Assembly: GCF_034555935.1 (NCBI RefSeq)
Contig: NZ_JAYDCJ010000003.1
Location: 310,001 to 374,000 of the forward strand
Reading direction: 5' to 3'
Source: Marinobacter qingdaonensis
GTDB lineage: Bacteria > Pseudomonadota > Gammaproteobacteria > Pseudomonadales > Oleiphilaceae
DNA length: 64,000 nucleotides
Notes under the pieces: generated by a model
The model's database searches: none
Seen by the model: the letters and a program-made list of their open reading frames with translations, nothing else
Told to the model about the DNA's origin: nothing
Shown here: one piece after another, positions 8,142-16,313 of the stretch
Numbering within the stretch: the stretch's first letter is position 1
Layout: each line of letters opens with the position of its first letter
Made by a program: the position numbers and the translations under genes

Positions 8142-9968
8142 TTATCGGACGAAATCATACCGTACCGACAGGAACACCGTTCGGCCAGCGCTGATAAAGT
8201 TGGCGGTGGGTGAGTTGGCCGCCGTGCTGTATTCGCGATCGAGCACGTTGTCCAGGGTCAGGGAGGCGAGCCAGCCCGGCGCCAGGGTCCGGGACGCGCG
8301 CAGATCCCACACGCCGAAGCCGGCAAGGCGCTTGCGGTCGACCTGGAAGGTGGACGGATTGAACACGCCATCGTAGCGGTAGCTCTCGCCCCGGACCGTG
8401 GTGCCCAGCACCCACTGGCCCAGTTCCTTGTCCAGGTCCACACGCACGGTGTTCTCGGCCCGGCGGATCAGTTGCTGGTCGTCTTCCTTGTTTTCGTAGT
8501 CGCCCACGGTGGCGGCCGCTTTCAGGGACCAGCCGTCGGACTGCCAGCCGGCACTGAGCTCAACCCCGCGCAGGCGCGCCTCAGGCACACTGCCGGCGGC
8601 ATCCTGGGTTGGCAGAGACAGGTCTTCCACATCGGTGTGGAACAGCGCAACGTCCCAGAACCAGCTCACGTAGCGGCCCTCGAAGCCCACTTCGTAGCTG
8701 GTGGCTTCCTCCGGTTCCAGGTCCGGATTGCCAAAGCCCGGGAAGTACAGGTCGTTGAAGGACGGCGCCTTGAACGAGGTACCGACGCTGGTGCGGACCC
8801 GGTGATGGCGGTCGAACTCGTAACCGACCCCGGCGCCCCAGGTGGTCTGGTTGCCGTAGGCTTCGTTGTCATCATTGCGCAGGCTCAGGTGGGTATCCAG
8901 GGCGCCGAAATTGAACAGTGCCTGGCCAAAGACCGCGGTGTTGTCACGGCTGGATTCGTCGTAGGCGGTGGTGCTCTCCACCCGGTCGACCTGTTGCTCG
9001 GCGCCCAGCACGAATTCGTGGGTACCGTAGGTCAGCCAGTTTTCCAGGCGTGAGCTCTGGGTCTGGGTATTGAATCGGCCGGGGAAGCTGCTGAAGTCCT
9101 CCAGCTCGTCCCGGGCGTCGGAGAATTGCACGGCGGCGCGCCAATGGCTGGTGACCGGCACTTCCAGGTTGACGCCGGCGGTCTGGAAGCGGAAATCTTC
9201 CTCGCCACCCTCGTACTCGGTGCGGCCCTCGGCGCCCAGAAAGGTAAAGCCGGCGCGCACGCCATTGCTGAATTCGTGACTGGCGCTGGCCACGCCGGAG
9301 GTGTTGTCGTAGCCCTTGTCGTCACCGCCGCGAACGACCGGCGCGCCGTCGGTCTGGAAGTGGTTGACGCCGACGTTGAGGCGGGAGCCGCCTTCCACCG
9401 AGGACACACCGGCGCCGTACTGCTGGCTGTCGAAATTGCCGGCCCCGGCTTCCACCCAGCCCTGGGTGCCCTGTCGGGTGGGCGTGGTAAAGGCCTGCAC
9501 CACGCCACCGACGGCGTCGGCGCCGTACAGGCTACTGCGACTGCCACGAACGATCTCAACCCGGTTCACCAGTTGCGGCGGCAGGTACTGCCAGGCCGGA
9601 CCGCCGACCGTGGCGGAGCGGATGCGAATGCCGTCCACCAGCAGAATCGAGGCGTCCGAGGCGTTACCGCGCAGGAACACGCTGGTCTGTTTGCCGTAGG
9701 AACCATTGCCGACCACCGACACCCCCGGCTGGGACTCGATCACCTCGCGGAACTCCTTCGGCTGTTGACGCCGAATTTCCTCTTCCTCGATCACCGTGAC
9801 CGACGACAGGCTCTCGCCCACGGTCTTGGGACCCAGGGTGGCGGTGACCACGATCGGGTCCATGGCGGTGTTGTCCTGCCCGGACTGGGCCAGGACCTGG
9901 AAGGACAGGGACTGAAGGGACACGAGGGAAACCCCTGCGACGGTGGCAGGTAGGGACAATCGGGGCAT
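8142..9968 (-). CDS. btuB: TonB-dependent vitamin B12 receptor BtuB
   Basis: Outer-membrane receptor of about 608 residues that takes up cobalamin with energy from TonB. A signal peptide (MPRLSLPATVAGVSLVSLQS) precedes the TonB-box region DPIVVTATL. The plug follows (EFREVIESQPGVSVVGNG; VFLRGNASDASILLVDG; VEIVRGSRSSLYGADAVGG). A 22-strand-type barrel ends in SVRYDFVR. The length matches BtuB rather than the larger siderophore receptors. ATG 9968 has GGAG nine bases upstream; ATG 9983 is an alternative. It is the first gene after the cobalamin riboswitch, the strongest evidence for its ligand. Confidence 0.9.
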   Translation of the reverse strand: MPRLSLPATVAGVSLVSLQSLSFQVLAQSGQDNTAMDPIVVTATLGPKTVGESLSSVTVIEEEEIRRQQPKEFREVIESQPGVSVVGNGSYGKQTSVFLRGNASDASILLVDGIRIRSATVGGPAWQYLPPQLVNRVEIVRGSRSSLYGADAVGGVVQAFTTPTRQGTQGWVEAGAGNFDSQQYGAGVSSVEGGSRLNVGVNHFQTDGAPVVRGGDDKGYDNTSGVASASHEFSNGVRAGFTFLGAEGRTEYEGGEEDFRFQTAGVNLEVPVTSHWRAAVQFSDARDELEDFSSFPGRFNTQTQSSRLENWLTYGTHEFVLGAEQQVDRVESTTAYDESSRDNTAVFGQALFNFGALDTHLSLRNDDNEAYGNQTTWGAGVGYEFDRHHRVRTSVGTSFKAPSFNDLYFPGFGNPDLEPEEATSYEVGFEGRYVSWFWDVALFHTDVEDLSLPTQDAAGSVPEARLRGVELSAGWQSDGWSLKAAATVGDYENKEDDQQLIRRAENTVRVDLDKELGQWVLGTTVRGESYRYDGVFNPSTFQVDRKRLAGFGVWDLRASRTLAPGWLASLTLDNVLDREYSTAANSPTANFISAGRTVFLSVRYDFVR

Positions 9969-10112
9969 TCTGATCAACTCCATGTTCCGCGCGCACCCGC
10001 ACGGGAATTATCGGTATTGCTGCGGCACGGGGAGTCAGAGGGGCGGGCGGCAGACGGGCACGGAGTACGGGTCGGGAGAGTCGCCCACCCTTATTGCCCA
10101 CCGCAACGTCGG

Positions 10113-10310
10113 GTGTTCCTGCAGGCCGGTCTCCGGGCTTGCAGGCGGAACTGGTCGCTCCCGGGCAATCACCTTCCCATGCCAGAGGCACAGTGGCGCA
10201 TCAGATTGCCGTTGTCCTGCTTACCGTTGCGGGGGCAGCATCGGAGTCGCCGGCCATGGCCGGACTCACCGATTTCCCGTTTCACCCGTCGCGCTTTGCG
10301 ACGGACACCT
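10113..10310 (-). ncRNA. Cobalamin riboswitch
   Basis: On the minus strand, about 130 bases before btuB, conserved pieces of the AdoCbl riboswitch appear in order. They are GGTGAAACGGGAA near 10272, GGTGAGTCCGG, then GCTGCCCCCGCAACGGTAA near 10230, GCCACTGTGCC near 10190, TGGGAAGGTG near 10175, and AAGCCCGGAGACCGGCC near 10130. The B12-box order and spacing fit class I. It is expected to shut off btuB and the rest of the operon when cobalamin is abundant. The outer limits are approximate. Confidence 0.93.
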
Positions 10311-10510
10311 GCAAAAAGTGCGGCAAGGCTAGCAACAGCGCCGTCCCTTTTCAATTAAACCTGGGCCGGACTGACGGCCGGATCATTCATTCCGGGCCAA
10401 AACACCTCCCCGGCCCCGACGGTGTTTGTGCGACGGTCCGGCGTCAGAGCCGCGCCTGGCCTGGCGCCGGACATCACTCCCTGGCCCGGACGGCCATCAG
10501 ATTGGCCCAA

Positions 10511-10526
10511 TGTGATCTAAATCACA
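10511..10526. promoter_or_regulatory. CRP/Vfr-type operator
   Basis: TGTGATCTAAATCACA matches the CRP consensus half-sites TGTGA-N6-TCACA perfectly. It lies about 155 bases before the lipoprotein gene that starts at 10682 and on the far side of the riboswitch from btuB. It most likely serves the plus-strand pair of exported proteins. FNR sites differ (TTGAT-N4-ATCAA), so a cAMP receptor is the better reading. Confidence 0.7.
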
Positions 10527-10681
10527 TTTTTTTACCCGTGTTACAAACCGTTTCACTTCGTCACGCCCGGTGCCGGAGTGCTTGCGAGCACGGGAAAGTA
10601 AGAGCGAGTGCTCACGCAGATTTATCTCCAAACAACAAAAACCGGCGCTCAACCCGCGCCACAGTGCCTACGGAGAGGCCC

Positions 10682-13153
10682 ATGACACACAGCAAACGCC
10701 CCTTTCTGCCGAAGTCCCTGGCGGGCCTGATGCTGGCAAGCTCCCTGCTAGCCCTGCCTGCCTGTAAAAGCGGCGGTGGCGACGATGGCAATGAGCCCAG
10801 CCCCGTCCCCACGGCCGCCAGCCCGGCGCAACCGGGGCCGACCAAGGCGCCCGACACGCTCATCACCCGCTACAGTCCGGCCAACGGCTGCTATGCCCTG
10901 ACCGCAGCCGACCGCTACCTGACGGCCACACCGGACGCCAACCAATACCGCGCAACGGACACCGCCAGCCAGGCCACGCCGTTTTATCTGAAACCGACCG
11001 ACCTGGGCTCTTATCTGCTGATGTCCGGATTCGAACGCAGCCCGGCCAGCACCGGTGCCTTCGAGCTGCTGGGCATCAGCGATCCGGCCGGTGAGTTCCT
11101 CGACGACACCGGCACCTTCATCGGCGAGCTCAGCTACCTGGTCGCGGGGCTGGGCGACACCACCAATCTGGTGCTGGACCCCATTGCGCCCCTGGGTGGC
11201 CTGTTGCGGGAGCTGGGCGAGAGCCTGGAGGCGGCCGGCGACCGGGTCGGCGACATCACGGTCGCGCCAGCGCTGGCGATGGTGGATGCCCCCAGCGATC
11301 TGGCAGTCTGGCGACTGAATACGGTCCGGGACGAGGTCTTTACCCTGGCCTCCGACGTCACCGGGCTGCTGCTCGGCGTCGATGGTGACGCCCTGACCCT
11401 GACCTCCCCCGCCCTCGCCGGCACCGCCAACGAATTCCGGCTGGTACCCGCCGAGGGGTGCACCTCCTACCCGGAAGCCGAACTCAATGCCGAGTTGCTG
11501 AGCGATGCCGAGCCGGCCATTTACCTGAAGGAGGTCGAGCGCTTCCGCAGGGTCCCGGGCATCGACCAGGACGACGTGTTCGGGTTCGTGGACACCCACT
11601 CCCACATTTCGGCCTACGAATTCATTGGCGGCCGGGTCAACTACGGCGCGCCCTTCCATCGCTTCGGGGTAACCCACGCCCTGAAAGACTGCGAAGCGGT
11701 GCACGGCCCCTGGGGCGCCACCGGCTTTGTGGAACTGGCCACCTCGGGCATCGGCCTGCACGACACCCAGGGCTGGCCCGGCTTCAACGACTGGCCCCGT
11801 CACAACTCGCTGCAACACCACCAGAGTTACTTCCGCTGGCTGGAACGGGCCCACCTCGCCGGCATGAAAATCCTGGTCAATCACCTGGTGCACAACGAGG
11901 TGCTGTGCCGGATCAATCCCCAGAAACAGAACGACTGCGACCCGATGGAGGCGATCCTGCTGCAGATCCAGCGCATGTACGAGATGCAGGCCTACATCGA
12001 CGCCCAGCACGGCGGCCCGGGGCTCGGCTGGTTCCGCATTGTCACCAGCGCCGGCGAAGCCCGCCAGGCGATCGCCGACGGCCACCTGGCGGTGGTGCTG
12101 GGCATCGAGATGTCCAAGGTGTTCCGCTGCGGCGAGTTTCAGGGCGTGGCCGAATGCACCCGGGCGGAGATCGTCGAGCGTCTCGACCAGCTGTACCAGT
12201 TGGGGGTCCGCAACATCTTCCCGGTGCACAAGTTCGACAACGCCTTCGGTGGCCACCTGCCGGACCTGTCCAGTGGCGTCGGCATTGGCGCCATCCTCTA
12301 CGGCGGCAACCTGCTGGAGACCGGTCACCCGGTCGAGTTCGAGGCCTGCCCGGAGGAAGTGGAATACACCGGTGACGAGCCGGACCAGAATGCCTCGCTG
12401 CAGCCGTTCGGCCTGATCGACCAGTTGCTGTACCAGATCGACTACCTGGGCGACCGCTTTCCCGAGACCCCGGAGGAGATGGCGGCCCTGGATCCCCGCC
12501 GCGGCACCGATCAGCACTGCAACCGGCGGGGCCTGAGCGACCTGGGTGACTTCCTGATCCAGGAACTGATCAAGCGCAAGATGATGATCGAGACCGATCA
12601 CATCAGCCGCAAGGCCGCGGCCCGGATCCTGGCCCTGACCCAACCCCTGGACTACCCGGTGATCAACAGCCACGGCGGCTGGGGCGGTACCGAGGCCCTG
12701 CGCGACCGCATTGCCGCCCAGGGTGGTGTCAGCGCCTCCTTCGGCGGCACCCGGGGTGGCTGGGTCGACCGCCTGACCCGGGACGGCAATCGGCCCCGGT
12801 CCGACGCCTTCAAGGTCGGGCCCTTCGGTGGCGCCGGCTTTGCGTCCGACGTCAACGGCATTGCCCAGCTGGCCTCCAACCCGGGCACGCCCGCCGACGA
12901 CGCCTCCCTGTACCCGTTCACCTCCGTCGACGGCCGCGTGCGTTTCCACAAGCAGCGCACCGGCGACCGGGAATTCGGCCTTTACGACGGTCGGGGCGTG
13001 GCCCACTACGGCCTCTACCCGGACCAGATCGAGGACATGATCCGTCACAGCGACCGTCCACCGGCCCAGATCGACGACGCCGTCAACCAGTTGTTCACCT
13101 CCGCGGAAGCCTACCTGCGGATGTGGGAACGCATTGAGAACGCACCTCAGTGA
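10682..13153 (+). CDS. Exported lipoprotein, amidohydrolase-like metallohydrolase
   Basis: An 823-residue lipoprotein with a signal peptide and lipobox LLALPACKS, so it is exported and lipidated. Residues 40-290 have no domain I recognise. From about 300 the sequence looks like an amidohydrolase/membrane-dipeptidase-type TIM barrel. It has a metal-type HxH in DTHSHIS (His306, His308), then NHLVHNE, a possible bridging Glu in VLGIEMSKVFRC, ETDHISRKAA, and NSHGGWGG. Metal-binding residues are inferred from order, not structure. Many cysteines in the catalytic part suggest disulfides. The ATG at 10682 follows GGAGAGG. A CRP-type site lies upstream. Its last codon is 23 bases before the next lipoprotein start, so the two form an operon. 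The substrate is unknown. Confidence 0.72.
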   Translation: MTHSKRPFLPKSLAGLMLASSLLALPACKSGGGDDGNEPSPVPTAASPAQPGPTKAPDTLITRYSPANGCYALTAADRYLTATPDANQYRATDTASQATPFYLKPTDLGSYLLMSGFERSPASTGAFELLGISDPAGEFLDDTGTFIGELSYLVAGLGDTTNLVLDPIAPLGGLLRELGESLEAAGDRVGDITVAPALAMVDAPSDLAVWRLNTVRDEVFTLASDVTGLLLGVDGDALTLTSPALAGTANEFRLVPAEGCTSYPEAELNAELLSDAEPAIYLKEVERFRRVPGIDQDDVFGFVDTHSHISAYEFIGGRVNYGAPFHRFGVTHALKDCEAVHGPWGATGFVELATSGIGLHDTQGWPGFNDWPRHNSLQHHQSYFRWLERAHLAGMKILVNHLVHNEVLCRINPQKQNDCDPMEAILLQIQRMYEMQAYIDAQHGGPGLGWFRIVTSAGEARQAIADGHLAVVLGIEMSKVFRCGEFQGVAECTRAEIVERLDQLYQLGVRNIFPVHKFDNAFGGHLPDLSSGVGIGAILYGGNLLETGHPVEFEACPEEVEYTGDEPDQNASLQPFGLIDQLLYQIDYLGDRFPETPEEMAALDPRRGTDQHCNRRGLSDLGDFLIQELIKRKMMIETDHISRKAAARILALTQPLDYPVINSHGGWGGTEALRDRIAAQGGVSASFGGTRGGWVDRLTRDGNRPRSDAFKVGPFGGAGFASDVNGIAQLASNPGTPADDASLYPFTSVDGRVRFHKQRTGDREFGLYDGRGVAHYGLYPDQIEDMIRHSDRPPAQIDDAVNQLFTSAEAYLRMWERIENAPQ

Positions 13154-13176
13154 ATCGAGCATTCGGAGAACCAACA

Positions 13177-16100
13177 ATGACAACAACCAACACCACCGGG
13201 CGCACCCTGCGCCTCCGTTCCGGATTGCTGGCCACCGCCGCCAGCCTGGTGCTCGCCGGTTGCCTCGGGGGCGGCGATTCATCGTCCCCCGCCGCCAGCG
13301 ATAAGGCCACCCAACCCCAGACACCGCCCAGGCCACCGTCGGTGGTCACCCCACCGAACAACCCCTTCAGCGAGGGCCGGACCTTCTTCGTGGAAGCCGG
13401 TCCCGACGCCACCCGGGACATGGTCAGCGCCATGATCCAGCTGCGCCCGGGCGACACCCTGGAGTTCGACTGCGGTTTCATCGAACTCGACCATGGCCTG
13501 CTGATCCAGGCCACCGAGGACGTAACGGTCAAAGGCTGCGGTCGGGACGCCACCGTGCTGTCGTTCCGCAACAGCGACAATGTAACCGGCCTGGAAGCCC
13601 TGAACGTGCGTGGCATCACCGTGCGCGACCTGACCATTGCCGACTCCCCCGGCGATGCTTTCAAGCTCAAAGGCGTCAAATGGGGCACCCTGCTGAACGT
13701 GCGGGCTTACTGGTCCGGTGGCGGGGAACTCATCACCGCCGGCAACTACCCGGAGCGGCTGCAGGTGGCCTGCACCGAGCCGCCCATGAACGAAGGCGAT
13801 CCGACCCCGGACTATGTTCCCAGCTCGGCCAGCGGCCGCTACGGCATTTACCCGGTGGAGTCGGAAAACATTCTGGTGGACAACGCCGAGTCGGTGGGCG
13901 CCTCGGACGCCGGCATCTACGTCGGCCAGACCAACACCGCCATCATCCGCAACAGTCGCGCGGTCTATAACGTCATGGGCTTTGAGATCGAGAACGTCCA
14001 GGGCGGCGAGTACGACAACAACCTCGCCGAGTGCAACACCGGCGGCTTTTTGATCTACGACCTGGAGAACATCACCCAGTACGGCGACACCTCGGTGATG
14101 CTCAACAACCTGGCCCGCAACAACAACACCTACAACTTCGCCCACAGCGGCCTGGTGTCGGCGGTGCCCCGGGGCACCGGGTTCCTGACTTTGGGTTACG
14201 ACAACATCGAGATCGTCAACAACCGGTTCGAGGATCACAGCACCGCAGCCATCATCTACGCCAGCTACGAGCTGATCGACGGCAAGGGCAAGACCACCGA
14301 CAAGAAGCTCGACCCCTACACTGAGGGCTTGCACATTCACGACAACGTAATGGTTAATTCCGGTTACGACCTGCCGCCGCCCAATTACGAGAAAGTGTTG
14401 CTGGAAGGCCAGGTGGAAAGCGTGCTGCCAACCCTGATCGGGCTGAAGAACATCACCAACCCGGGCAAGGGCGCGCACATCGTCTGGGACGGCCTGCTGG
14501 ATGAGCTGGACGCCGACTGCCCCTACCCGGAGGACGCCAACGGCGACCCGGTGCCCCAGGACAGCAACGGAAAGCCGATCCACACCAACGAACACCCCAA
14601 CCCGGCCTGCCATTACAACAAGTACAAGTTCGACGCCGCGGGCAACCGGATTCAGCCCCAGTGGGGTTCGTGCTTTCACACCAACGAGTACCGGGGTGAG
14701 GGCCAGCCATACCTGAATTTCCACGGCACCCAGGGCCTGGAACTGGTGCTGGCTGCGGCCGAACAGGACCCCAGCATCCTCAGCCTGGAAGGCCTGCAGT
14801 CGGTGCTGGCGGGCCTGGACGGCGCAGTGGGCGACACCGACGCCTCGGTGCATGATTGCCAGGGCCAATACGGAAAACTGCTGCCACCGCTGCCCCGAGT
14901 GACCATTCCGCCGTTCGAGCGCAGCGGCACCGTAGACCCGGCGCCCAGTCAGGCGGAAATCGACCGGCTGTGTAACGCCCCCACCCGCTCTGGCGAGGTG
15001 AACTGGGACGCCCTGGCGGTCAACTGTCCACGACTGGAGCAGTACAACCTGTTTGCCGATCCAAACGATCCGCGCAGCACGCCCCACGGCAACGGCGTGC
15101 CCTACGTTCTGAACAGCAAACTCTTCTCCGACTACGCCACCAAGTACCGGGTCGCCTTCCTGCCGCCCGGCACCCGGGCGGTGTACCGGGATGGCCAGGA
15201 CGGCAACAACCTGAACGGCACCATCCATTTCCCGAACGGCACCGTGCTGGCCAAGACCTTTGCCTTCACCGATGAGAGCCAGGGCAGCGAAGAGCTGGTG
15301 GAAACCCGGTTGCTGATCAAGCGCACCAGCTCCACCGGCGGTGGCTTCTGGGACGGTATCACCTACATCTGGGACACCGACGGCAATGGCCAGGCCGTCA
15401 CACGGCTGGCTCCGGAAGGGGGCACCCGGGCCGTCAGCTGGCACTATGAGGATCAGGTTACCGGCGAGCTGCTGACCGGCTCGACCGACGCCTACGCCAT
15501 CCCCAACGCCAACCAGTGCATCACCTGCCACAGCAACGACGACCAGGAGGCGGGCTCGGCACCGATTGGGCCCAAGCCCCGCAACATGAACCGGGCCTAC
15601 CAGCCCGAGTCGACGTTCATGGGCACCGGCGGCCAGGGTGGCTCCCCCCAGGTCAACCAGCTTCAGTACTGGGTCGACCAGGGCCTGCTCACCAACGTGC
15701 CCAACTTGGAACTGAACGGCGAGGGCGTGGCCACCAACATCGAGCGCCTGCCGCACTGGAACAAGCCGGGCGACAGCGGCGCGCCGGCCAATTCCCCGGA
15801 CGATGTGGAAGCGCGGCTGCGGGCCTACCTGGAGGTGAACTGCCAGCATTGCCACAACGATCGCGGCGCCGCCTCCAACACCGGCTACTACCTGGATCAT
15901 TACCGCGCGGTCGATGCCGGCTACGGCATCTGCAAGAAACCCACCGCCACCGGTGGTGGCTCCTGCGGTCGCCAGCACATCGTGGTGCCGGGCGATGCCG
16001 ACAGCTCCATCGTCGAATGCCGGGTCGCCAGCGAGAACGATCCACAGCGGCGCATGCCGCCCATCGCCCGCAGTGTGACCCACACCGAGGGTCTGGAACT

Positions 16101-16194
16101 GCTGCGGTACTGGATCAACGAGGTGGTCGACAGCGATTACAGCAACGGCGACGCCTGCGGCAACGGCAGCATCTTCCAGTCCCTGGGCGACTGA
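13177..16194 (+). CDS. Lipoprotein fusion: parallel beta-helix domain plus SO2930-type diheme cytochrome c
   Basis: A 1005-residue lipoprotein (lipobox LVLAGCLGG) that joins two families. Residues about 60-420 are a right-handed beta-helix of the TIGR03805 type, with repeats such as VRGITVRDLTIADSPGDAF and DNAESVGASDAGIYVGQ. Residues about 600-1005 resemble TIGR03806 (SO2930) cytochromes. Two heme sites are visible, CITCH at Cys781 and CQHCH at Cys889. These two families are known as a gene pair of unknown function and are sometimes fused. The ATG at 13177 has GGAGAA upstream; a GTG at 13150 is less likely. It follows the metallohydrolase lipoprotein and ends at a good terminator. Confidence 0.82.
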   Translation: MTTTNTTGRTLRLRSGLLATAASLVLAGCLGGGDSSSPAASDKATQPQTPPRPPSVVTPPNNPFSEGRTFFVEAGPDATRDMVSAMIQLRPGDTLEFDCGFIELDHGLLIQATEDVTVKGCGRDATVLSFRNSDNVTGLEALNVRGITVRDLTIADSPGDAFKLKGVKWGTLLNVRAYWSGGGELITAGNYPERLQVACTEPPMNEGDPTPDYVPSSASGRYGIYPVESENILVDNAESVGASDAGIYVGQTNTAIIRNSRAVYNVMGFEIENVQGGEYDNNLAECNTGGFLIYDLENITQYGDTSVMLNNLARNNNTYNFAHSGLVSAVPRGTGFLTLGYDNIEIVNNRFEDHSTAAIIYASYELIDGKGKTTDKKLDPYTEGLHIHDNVMVNSGYDLPPPNYEKVLLEGQVESVLPTLIGLKNITNPGKGAHIVWDGLLDELDADCPYPEDANGDPVPQDSNGKPIHTNEHPNPACHYNKYKFDAAGNRIQPQWGSCFHTNEYRGEGQPYLNFHGTQGLELVLAAAEQDPSILSLEGLQSVLAGLDGAVGDTDASVHDCQGQYGKLLPPLPRVTIPPFERSGTVDPAPSQAEIDRLCNAPTRSGEVNWDALAVNCPRLEQYNLFADPNDPRSTPHGNGVPYVLNSKLFSDYATKYRVAFLPPGTRAVYRDGQDGNNLNGTIHFPNGTVLAKTFAFTDESQGSEELVETRLLIKRTSSTGGGFWDGITYIWDTDGNGQAVTRLAPEGGTRAVSWHYEDQVTGELLTGSTDAYAIPNANQCITCHSNDDQEAGSAPIGPKPRNMNRAYQPESTFMGTGGQGGSPQVNQLQYWVDQGLLTNVPNLELNGEGVATNIERLPHWNKPGDSGAPANSPDDVEARLRAYLEVNCQHCHNDRGAASNTGYYLDHYRAVDAGYGICKKPTATGGGSCGRQHIVVPGDADSSIVECRVASENDPQRRMPPIARSVTHTEGLELLRYWINEVVDSDYSNGDACGNGSIFQSLGD

Positions 16195-16214
16195 CCCGGG
16201 GTTCCCCTTCCCCA

Positions 16215-16243
16215 CGGAGGCCGCGTTCGCGGCCTCCGGCTTT
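16215..16243 (+). terminator. Rho-independent terminator after the cytochrome fusion
   Basis: A ten-base perfect stem (CGGAGGCCGC / GCGGCCTCCG) with a four-base loop, followed by GCTTTCT. It starts 21 bases after the stop codon and closes the two-lipoprotein operon. Confidence 0.75.
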
Positions 16244-16313
16244 CTGCTCCGGCCAGGAGCCTGCTATATTCCTGTCTTTACAACGACTTTCAGAGCACGG
16301 AGCAGGGACCGTT

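Noticed and set aside
10094..10681. Possible 5' extension of the metallohydrolase lipoprotein
   Set aside because: It overlaps the riboswitch and CRP site; the lipoprotein signal begins at 10682.
10748..13336. Very long open frame (862 codons) on the minus strand opposite the metallohydrolase lipoprotein
   Set aside because: It is a shadow of GC-rich coding sequence: low-complexity, Gly/Gln/Val-rich translation, no domain, and the plus strand has a lipoprotein signal and metal motifs.
13279..16215. 978-codon minus-strand frame opposite the cytochrome fusion
   Set aside because: No recognisable domain, Val/Gly-rich, opposite a gene with two CxxCH sites and a ribosome site.
15516..16313. Possible 5' extension of the cNMP/CBS protein
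   Set aside because: It would overlap the cytochrome coding region and its terminator; ATG 16314 with a good ribosome site is better.
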